Source: Hondaea fermentalgiana (lineage: Eukaryota > Sar > Bigyra > Thraustochytrida > Thraustochytriidae). From it: a DNA stretch of 64,000 nucleotides. The stretch lies in the NCBI GenBank assembly GCA_014084085.1, contig NPFB01000117.1, forward strand, positions 595 through 64,594, in the 5' to 3' direction. The position numbers and the translations under genes were made by a program. Shown here one piece after another: positions 57,825 to 64,000 of the stretch (the stretch's first letter is position 1; the number at the start of each line of letters is the position of its first letter). The notes under the pieces were generated by a model. It ran no database searches, was not told where the DNA came from, and saw nothing but the letters and a program-made list of their open reading frames with translations.

Positions 57825-58571
57825 ATGAGCGCGACACCGCTGCAAATTGTGCCTGGTCATGAGTCAAAGAACAAGATCGCTCCAGAGGGAGCTCGACAAT
57901 CACCCGTCGACATTTGCTCGACAGGGTGCGAGGATCTCCCCAGCGAGAAAAATCCGCGCTCCACGCTCGCCATCAAGGTGCATGCCGTAAAGGGCCTGGT
58001 CAGCTTCAACAACAGCACTCGGAACGTCTCGGTCAAGGTGGGCTCAGGCAATAGCGCCGTCTGCAATGGCAAGAGATTCCAGCTCAAAGAGTTGCACTTT
58101 CACGCGCCCAGCGAGCACACGCTGGACGGTGTTCAACACGACTTGGAGCTGCATCTCGTACACTTTGCGGCGGACTCCAGTAAGCTCGTCTATGCCGTCT
58201 TCTTTGACGTTTCCGAAAATCAAGAAAATTCCTTTTTGCAGTCGCTGTTCGCCCAAGCTCTCCCTGCAGTGCCGCAAACGCAGGCCGTCCCGAGGCGGCT
58301 GGTCTTGCCGAAATTGTTTTGCGAGAACCTTGAGCCCGTCTATGTCTACGCAGGCTCGCTGACCACGGCACCCTACTCTGAAGACGTCACCTGGTGCGTT
58401 TCCAGCCGCGTCCGCACCGTTTCCGCCTCGCAGCTCGCTCGTTTCCGAGTTTCCGTCCCCAGCGACAACAACCGCGACCTCCAGGATCTTTCCGGCCGCG
58501 AGGTATCGCGTTCCGTCTGCGCAGTTCACGCGTCTTCGTCCCAGCCCGGGCCCTGCTGTGTCATTTTCTGA
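57825..58571 (+). CDS. Alpha-carbonic anhydrase with C-terminal CaaX box, copy 1
   Basis: Zinc enzyme for CO2 hydration, 248 aa from ATG 57825 (the frame starts at a GTG at 57798). QSPVDI opens the fold. Zinc ligands are H91, H93 (LHFH) and H110 (ELHLVH). The SEH glutamate and the SLTT threonine are present, though SLTTAPYSE has Ala where alpha-CAs have SLTTPP. The position of the proton-shuttle His64 is Arg66. There is no signal peptide, unlike most alpha-CAs, and the protein ends GPCCVIF, a CaaX prenylation box (C-V-I-F), with an extra Cys for possible palmitoylation. So it is probably cytosolic, membrane-attached. No introns. Confidence 0.9.
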   Translation: MSATPLQIVPGHESKNKIAPEGARQSPVDICSTGCEDLPSEKNPRSTLAIKVHAVKGLVSFNNSTRNVSVKVGSGNSAVCNGKRFQLKELHFHAPSEHTLDGVQHDLELHLVHFAADSSKLVYAVFFDVSENQENSFLQSLFAQALPAVPQTQAVPRRLVLPKLFCENLEPVYVYAGSLTTAPYSEDVTWCVSSRVRTVSASQLARFRVSVPSDNNRDLQDLSGREVSRSVCAVHASSSQPGPCCVIF

Positions 58572-59204
58572 AAGAAAGGCAACGAAAGTAGAAGGTCGAA
58601 GCCTGCCTTCCTTGCAAAAAGGCTCGGTTGGGATGGCGCACTTTGCGTCATAAAGTGCAAAGACCGTGTGTCCCGGGCGGCGGCGCGTACCTCGTTTGCG
58701 CGCCCGCAAACACCCAAACCCGGGCGCGCGCCCGCGAATGCGGTCCCGTTGGGTTCCAAAAGGTCCGGAGAGGCTGTGAGCGAGCGTCTGCACGTGCGGC
58801 CGTTCAGCAGCGGGTGCGGCGGCGAGTCGTACCTTCACTCGCCGTCACAGGAGGCGGTGATCGTGATCGCAGCTCAGCCGGCGCCGACGAAACCCACGCG
58901 CATACAGTCACACACCCGTATTGAAAGAAAGTGTAAAAAACAATGAGATCGAAGATGTATACCAAAAGCCTTGCCGCAACCGCAGCCGGCCCGCGGCGTC
59001 GAAGGTATGTGTCATGGCGTAAGCCCGGATCGAGACTACGGCATACGTAAAGAAAACGTATACGTATGTTCAGGAGCAGCAGCCGAGCCGAGCAGAGCCG
59101 AGCCAGACCATCACCAAAGCAAAGCCGTCACAAAGCAAAGCCAGCCCAAAGTAGAGCCAGCCAAGGGCAAAACCATTAAGCAAACGCACAAAGAATAGCT
59201 GAGC

Positions 59205-59274
<70 letters not shown>

Positions 59275-59281
59275 AGTCAGA
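58572..59281. promoter_or_regulatory. Region between tandem carbonic anhydrases
   Basis: About 710 bp including the copy-1 3' UTR and the copy-2 promoter. CGAGCC/AGCAGAGCC repeats near 59080-59105 and an AAGC microsatellite reach to within 7 bp of the copy-2 ATG. No gene. Confidence 0.45.
59202..59275. repeat. AAGC tetranucleotide microsatellite in the 5' leader of carbonic anhydrase 2
   Basis: About 18 AAGC units. Its right end is 7 bp from the start codon at 59282, so it is part of the transcribed leader if the start is correct. Confidence 0.95.
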
Positions 59282-60094
59282 ATGCAGAGGATGGAGGTTG
59301 TTGCAGCACAACCTGACTTGACGGCGAATTTGCTGGGAACACGGACAGCTGATGCTGCGAGAGCCTCCACGCGAAAAGGACAGCGGCAATCACCTGTGAA
59401 TATTGTCACCGGGCTGTCGGGGAACGACGAAAGGCAACTCGACGGCAAGGCCGACTTCGAGCTCGATGTCGTTCCGGTCAAGGGAATGCTTGACTTTAGC
59501 AATAGCTCACACAACATCACTGTGAAGGTGCCGCCGGGAAACACGGTTGCGCACGAAAACAAACAGTATGAGCTCGTCGAGCTTCACTTTCACTCCCCGA
59601 GCGAGCACACGCTAAACGGTGTTCACCATGACCTCGAGCTTCATCTTGTACACCAGGCAGAAGACTCGAGCAAGTTGGTTTTTGCAGTATTCTTCCACGC
59701 CGATGCGCGCGAGGATGGATTTCTCAAAGCTCTCTTCAAGAGTCGTCTTCCCAAGCAGCATCACTCACACCTGGAGACGCGGAACGTAGATCTACCCAAG
59801 CTTTTTTGCAAGGATAAGGAGCCAATCTTCACGTACGCTGGCTCGCTCACGACGCCTCCGTATTCTGAAGATGTGACGTGGTGTGTGTCTTCACGTGTGC
59901 GTCCTGCATCTGCATCGCAACTCTCTCGTTTTCGCAGTTCTGTTCCTCTCGACAACAATCGAGAAATTCAAAAGCTTAAAGGTCGCCGAGTTGTACGCTC
60001 CGTTTGTGCTGTAAAGTGCAACAACGAGTCTTCATCGCAGCCCCGCTCCTCCGTCGCCTCAATGAGCGCAGACGCGTGCTGCGCCATCAGCTAG
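59282..60094 (+). CDS. Alpha-carbonic anhydrase with C-terminal CaaX box, copy 2
   Basis: 270 aa. QSPVNIV, then H102 and H104 (LHFH) and H121 (ELHLVH) for zinc. SLTTPPYSEDVTW is canonical. His77 aligns with the proton-shuttle His64, which copy 1 lacks, so this copy should be the faster enzyme. The N-terminal 30 residues are hydrophilic, with no signal peptide. The end SADACCAIS is a CaaX box (C-A-I-S; Ser favours farnesyl) preceded by a second Cys. Paralogous to copy 1, about 700 bp upstream, in tandem. No introns. Confidence 0.92.
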   Translation: MQRMEVVAAQPDLTANLLGTRTADAARASTRKGQRQSPVNIVTGLSGNDERQLDGKADFELDVVPVKGMLDFSNSSHNITVKVPPGNTVAHENKQYELVELHFHSPSEHTLNGVHHDLELHLVHQAEDSSKLVFAVFFHADAREDGFLKALFKSRLPKQHHSHLETRNVDLPKLFCKDKEPIFTYAGSLTTPPYSEDVTWCVSSRVRPASASQLSRFRSSVPLDNNREIQKLKGRRVVRSVCAVKCNNESSSQPRSSVASMSADACCAIS

Positions 60095-60370
60095 TCTTTG
60101 GGACGGGACAAGCTGCGCATTCTCGCCTTGTCGTTCCGTCAACCTGTTTTCATAAGTTGTTTCTACCTCCGGTATAGGTACCTACCTCACCATCACAAAG
60201 ATAATTCCCCTTCTCATCGCGTTTGATTGACCTTGCTTGCGGTCATCGTTGCAGCTTCTTTTCTTGTCTTTCTTTGCTCCTCTTCTCGACGAACCAAGTC
60301 GGGGGCTTGCCGTCGAGCGTCGGCCTCTTTTGCGCAAAGCTTACTGCAGAATCCAAAAGGCACCTGCAGC

Positions 60371-61009
60371 ATGCTCGCGGGTCCCACTCTGGAGGGCCTG
60401 CGACGCGCGCTGCAGCCAGGGCCGCGTCGCGAGGCGCCAAGGTCAGGCTCTGCATCTCTACAGGCGCGCGCGAAAGAGCGCGTAGACGCCGCAGAGAAGC
60501 AGACCAAGGTCATCGTGGCTGCAGAGGCCGCTGTCGCCGCCGCCGCAGACCGTGTGGCGACGAACTTGGAGCGCGTCGAGCGCGCAGAGACGAGACTGCG
60601 CGCCGAGCTGGAGGATATCTACGTCATTCACAAGCAGGTCGCGCAAGTCCTTGAGCAGGCGAAGCGAATTCGGAACGAGTCCCTCCAGGTTGAGGCATTT
60701 CTAGACGACTTTATCGAGCGCAAAAGTCGACTTCGCGAGCAAGCGGCAATCGACGCTGCAAGCCTTGCTCAACAGGGACGGCCCAAGGCCGCTGAAAAAC
60801 AGCCTCGACCTGGTCCTAGTCTGGGGCAATTGGCTCTCGATATGGGTCAGAATGATCGAGCCCGCCTCGAAGACTTTTTGCGCGACGAGGAAAGCGAGGA
60901 TAGCGATGACAGCGATGATAGCGCTGATAGCGACGAGGATAGCGAGGATAGCGACGACTTGAAAAGCGATGGCAATGATAGGGAGGCCGAGCCACTGGAC
61001 ATGAAGTAG
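60371..61009 (+). CDS. Acidic coiled-coil protein, unknown function
   Basis: 212 aa from ATG 60371. The earlier frame, from TTG 60227, follows a TGA and has no ATG. Residues about 30-135 form a long coiled coil (AAVAAAADRVATNLERVERAETRLRAELEDI). The C-terminal third is acidic with SEDSDDSDDSAD-type repeats, probably CK2-phosphorylated. No membrane segment or lipid signal. No family recognised. Convergent with the M16 peptidase. Confidence 0.6.
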   Translation: MLAGPTLEGLRRALQPGPRREAPRSGSASLQARAKERVDAAEKQTKVIVAAEAAVAAAADRVATNLERVERAETRLRAELEDIYVIHKQVAQVLEQAKRIRNESLQVEAFLDDFIERKSRLREQAAIDAASLAQQGRPKAAEKQPRPGPSLGQLALDMGQNDRARLEDFLRDEESEDSDDSDDSADSDEDSEDSDDLKSDGNDREAEPLDMK

Positions 61010-61043
61010 AATCGTCCTCTTTTCCTTCCGAACTCACTGTATC

Positions 61044-61066
61044 AACAAACAAACAAACAAACAAAC
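61044..61066. repeat. ACAA tetranucleotide repeat
   Basis: Five to six CAAA units in the short (144 bp) convergent region between the coiled-coil gene and the M16 peptidase gene. Confidence 0.8.
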
Positions 61067-61153
61067 AAGCAACTAACAAAGAACATAATTCGATCATGAG
61101 TACCATATAGAATACACAGAATCAAAGGGTCGATGCGATAGACCCAATTATCG

Positions 61154-64000
61154 TCACATGACCACGCAAGGCTTCCCGGAACGCGCGGGGCGTGTTTTAT
61201 CTGCGGTGTCGCCACCTCCAGTGTGTCGGCTGCTTCCACCGTTTGCCTGCTTCTTCTTTTTTAAAGTCTGGCTCTGATTTTGTTTCCGCTTATCCTGAGC
61301 CTCGATCGGAGGAATGCAGGCGCGAGTGAGGGATGGCATGCAGGATGCCGTGCTCTTGTAAATAAAATCAGAGTCGATCATGGAAATGTACTTGCTGCGC
61401 GCCATGATCTCCTCCACACAATCCTTTTCGTATCCCACACCAAAGACGAGCACGGAAATGCGGCGGCGGTGCGGCGAGCTTGGAAGCAACCAACGTGCAA
61501 ACGCCGCAAGCACACTCTTGCGCGACAAGGAATGTCGGAGGTACTCGATTTCCTGAACATTCGACTTCCATTCAAAAGTCGCGGGCGAGCGAAAGGGCTG
61601 CAGGCTGATCGCATCCCAGAGGCGATCGGCTTGTTGTCGGATACTACGTTCCTCTTCCAACTTTGAACGCGCGAGTGCGCATACATTTTTGTGAAAATCC
61701 TCAATGTCCATCTCCGCCAGCCCCTTGTAAAAATCTGCGAGAAAATCGTCGACATACATGGCAATCTCGGGCGGCGTGAACTTGTTCGATGTCACCTCGA
61801 CAAGCATGCCTAACACGCCACGCACCGATACAACGGAAGCTTGCACCATGTAGCCAAGCTGCAGCTGCGTGCGCAGCACTGCAAAAATTGGCTCCTTGAT
61901 GAGCAGCTCAATGACTTCAGCCAAGAGTCGCACTTCCAAGGTGTCTGGTCCAAGCTGAAAGTACAGGTCCGCCGAATGTCCTACAAACTCGATCGCTTCC
62001 AAAGGATGAACCAGACCCGTGACGGCGCTCCATATATCGCTCTTGTTTGGGTTTACACGGGCCACGGGGACCTTTAGGGCATTTACCTCGGGCAGATTGG
62101 TCTCTGGCAGGCCCTTGTGCGAAAACGGTTTAAGGTGCTTGGCCAGGATACGATACGACTCTTCTGCCATGGAGGCGTCCACGTTACCTGACACACAGGC
62201 GTCCACATTTGATCGTCGCAAAAGCAATGCGGCAAAGTCTGCGACTTCCGAGAACTTTACAAGCATGGTCGCTTTCAACAAAGTCTCGGGTCGCCAGGAA
62301 CCATTGACGAGGACTTTATACATGGCTGACGATACCGGACCTTCGCTCGTGAAGTGAGACGCCTCGTTCTCGTACGTTTGCAAGAGATGCGCACGCTGGG
62401 CGTAACAGACGGCTCTGGGGATCAGACCATACAATGGTTTCATGTCCTCTGATGCCTCGTCACCTTCACCTTGAAGTCCGTATTTGCGTGAGGTGGCTGC
62501 GATGGACGCCAGCATGGCAAAGACCGTGTCCAGCAAAGAAAGGATGCGATCAGTAATGCCAGACACATTGAGGTTGAGTCCCTCATCGTTTGAGCTGATC
62601 GAAACATCCAAGCCAGCGAGCGAGGCTAGAAAGGACTCATTCAAGACAGCTTCGGTCCACAACTGGGCCAGAAGATCGGCCAGCACAACAAATACTGGTT
62701 GCGCACTCAACAATGGGCAAATCAGACGCACGTTGACCTCTGTGCGGGGGACCCGTGTTGCAGAGTTCGACGAGTACCACAAACGCAGTCCGGACATGAA
62801 TCCGCCGCCTTGCGCGCCACTTTCATCAAGATGAACACGCACTAGTGCCGGGGCGACCGATGCCAAATGGGCCTCGTCAAGACTTGGGAAACCCGACCAG
62901 ATGTCTTCTATAATGCTCTCTGCAATCTTGTCCTGCGCCGCGGCTGACGATGAGGAAGAGGTGAAGCTTGGCACAAAGGCGTGCAAAGGTCTGCGGCGTC
63001 GACCAAATCCCGCAAAGGCAGCGGAACTTTGCACTCTGCGCGAGGCTGACGTCATTTCTGTCATTGGTGAAGCGGTTCCCGCGATTCGTAGCTCGAGACC
63101 CGGCGTGTCCACTTCAACCCGCTTTTGGCCTGCTGCCCAACCGTCGCCAAGTAGCTGATGCCAGGCCAAAAGACCGCTGCCGTAATCTACCAAGATCCTC
63201 ATACGCGTAATGTCATGGTATATCACAGTGCCCCGTTGAGTCTCTGGTCTTTCCTCAACCGGTCCGCGCAATAGTTCCGACTCGGTGAGCACGACTTGTG
63301 GATCTGAAATGCCATCGACCAGCAGATTGTTCCATGTCAATGTATCGCGCAGCTTCGCACTCACGTGTCGCCGCACGGGCTTGCACTCGGAAATGACAAC
63401 TTGCGTTCCCCAAAGCAAACCCTGCTCGTCTTCATTCATCTTGAGGCGTTCTGAAGCACCCAGCAGGGAAAAGTCGTTGGGAATAAAGGGATTGCGTTCG
63501 GGCAATTGAAGAATACTGGCATGAACAGCGGTGCGATCCCTGATACACCCGCGCTCGAGCTGGTCATCGAACATTCCCTTCAAGGGGGGTTTGGAACTTT
63601 CGACCTGTCCTTCGTCAAGATCGAAATTACTCGGTTCCGTTGTGTTCTCGTTCTTTGAAACGCCTTTCTTTTCTCCGTCATTCGCGTCGGATTCAACACG
63701 AGCGATCGTCTGCGAACCATCGAGCAGGCTGTTCCAAAGGTCGATAACGTCTTGGGGCAAAAAGCGAGCCCAATAACGGGTTTGTGTGTATTGATCAATG
63801 CGGACAATAACGTCTGAATCGTACACTCTGCGAAGGGGCGCTGTGCGGCTTTCCATTCGAGGAGACAACAATTTTCGCTCCGGGCCCCACAGACTGCTTT
63901 GCAAGTCGACGCGAGCAAGTTCGGGACGCAGGTGATTCAAGATCGTCTCGACTTGGTCTGGATCCCACTCGAGCCGCGACGACGGGTCGAGGATCCAATC
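61154..64000 (-). CDS. M16 metallopeptidase (insulysin/nardilysin-type), N-terminal part outside the window, CaaX end
   Basis: The frame enters from the right edge and gives the last 948 residues. It begins within the second M16 domain (PDQVETILNHLRPELARV, compare the LRPE motif of insulysin). It continues through the pseudo-active domains 3-4, with characteristic LGYMVQASVVSVRGVLGMLVEV and EVRLLAEVIELLIKEPIFAVLRTQLQLGY. The catalytic HxxEH lies outside the window. Insulysins degrade small peptides inside a closed chamber. The last 50 residues are unusual: a basic, disordered tail (TLKKKKQANGG, RPARSGK) ends in CVVM, a CaaX box like those of Ras proteins. Insertions of acidic sequence near the start (KKGVSKNENTTEPSN) are also extra. 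No introns seen. Confidence 0.88.
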   Translation of the reverse strand, partial: DWILDPSSRLEWDPDQVETILNHLRPELARVDLQSSLWGPERKLLSPRMESRTAPLRRVYDSDVIVRIDQYTQTRYWARFLPQDVIDLWNSLLDGSQTIARVESDANDGEKKGVSKNENTTEPSNFDLDEGQVESSKPPLKGMFDDQLERGCIRDRTAVHASILQLPERNPFIPNDFSLLGASERLKMNEDEQGLLWGTQVVISECKPVRRHVSAKLRDTLTWNNLLVDGISDPQVVLTESELLRGPVEERPETQRGTVIYHDITRMRILVDYGSGLLAWHQLLGDGWAAGQKRVEVDTPGLELRIAGTASPMTEMTSASRRVQSSAAFAGFGRRRRPLHAFVPSFTSSSSSAAAQDKIAESIIEDIWSGFPSLDEAHLASVAPALVRVHLDESGAQGGGFMSGLRLWYSSNSATRVPRTEVNVRLICPLLSAQPVFVVLADLLAQLWTEAVLNESFLASLAGLDVSISSNDEGLNLNVSGITDRILSLLDTVFAMLASIAATSRKYGLQGEGDEASEDMKPLYGLIPRAVCYAQRAHLLQTYENEASHFTSEGPVSSAMYKVLVNGSWRPETLLKATMLVKFSEVADFAALLLRRSNVDACVSGNVDASMAEESYRILAKHLKPFSHKGLPETNLPEVNALKVPVARVNPNKSDIWSAVTGLVHPLEAIEFVGHSADLYFQLGPDTLEVRLLAEVIELLIKEPIFAVLRTQLQLGYMVQASVVSVRGVLGMLVEVTSNKFTPPEIAMYVDDFLADFYKGLAEMDIEDFHKNVCALARSKLEEERSIRQQADRLWDAISLQPFRSPATFEWKSNVQEIEYLRHSLSRKSVLAAFARWLLPSSPHRRRISVLVFGVGYEKDCVEEIMARSKYISMIDSDFIYKSTASCMPSLTRACIPPIEAQDKRKQNQSQTLKKKKQANGGSSRHTGGGDTADKTRPARSGKPCVVM

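Overview
This window is nuclear DNA from a eukaryotic microbe. The best guess is a labyrinthulomycete (thraustochytrid-like) stramenopile. The reasons are compact GC-rich gene spacing on both strands, few introns (mostly with a GTACGT-type donor), GC-rich tetranucleotide runs just upstream of starts, and one membrane protein with the serial Pro-Thr-Ser ectodomain common in stramenopiles. The taxon is inferred; the eukaryotic nature is clear from spliced genes and from Pds5, Rab18, syntaxin-18, twinfilin and PP1. Two runs of 100 N (34782-34881, 54428-54527) are assembly gaps.

Left part (1-24.5 kb). A large ankyrin-repeat polycystin-type channel runs off the left edge (minus). It is followed by the cohesin regulator Pds5 (minus), an ethanolamine-kinase-like gene (plus), a coiled-coil Cys-motif protein (minus), folylpolyglutamate synthase (plus) and a secreted, membrane-anchored lipase (minus). 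A sparse 20-23 kb stretch holds a SANT-like ORF, a glycine-zipper secreted protein, a four-cysteine mini-protein and a decayed copy of that mini-protein. A nine-exon leucine-rich-repeat gene (minus) is built almost one exon per repeat.

Middle (25-45 kb). Twinfilin (minus) and a SLC35B-type nucleotide-sugar/PAPS transporter (plus) come first. A 2.3-kb tandem duplication then carries two Rab18 genes, of which the upstream copy is decaying. It is followed by a small three-exon Tim17/NDUFA11-like membrane protein (minus), an LRR-PP2C phosphatase whose first 240 or so codons contain no ATG (plus), syntaxin-18 (plus), a multi-pass membrane protein of unknown function (minus) and a PP1-type phosphatase (plus).

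Right part (45-64 kb). It holds a PEP-mutase/isocitrate-lyase family enzyme (minus), a two-exon small membrane protein (plus), a CTL/SLC44-type transporter (minus), a mitochondrial carrier (minus) and a PT-repeat single-pass protein (minus). The last is a group with lipid-anchor signals: a protein starting MGGCAS (minus), two tandem alpha-carbonic anhydrases ending in CaaX boxes CVIF and CAIS (plus), an acidic coiled-coil protein without such a signal (plus), and an insulysin-family M16 peptidase with a polybasic tail and CaaX box CVVM, cut by the right edge (minus).

How the genes relate. Most are housekeeping genes with unrelated jobs, often in divergent pairs sharing a 0.7-1.1 kb promoter region. 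Three groups may be linked. The first is the ethanolamine kinase, CTL-type transporter and lipase (lipid metabolism, not adjacent). The second is Rab18 and syntaxin-18 (ER and lipid-droplet traffic). The third is the lipid-anchor cluster at 55.5-64 kb, which I consider the most unusual feature of the window.
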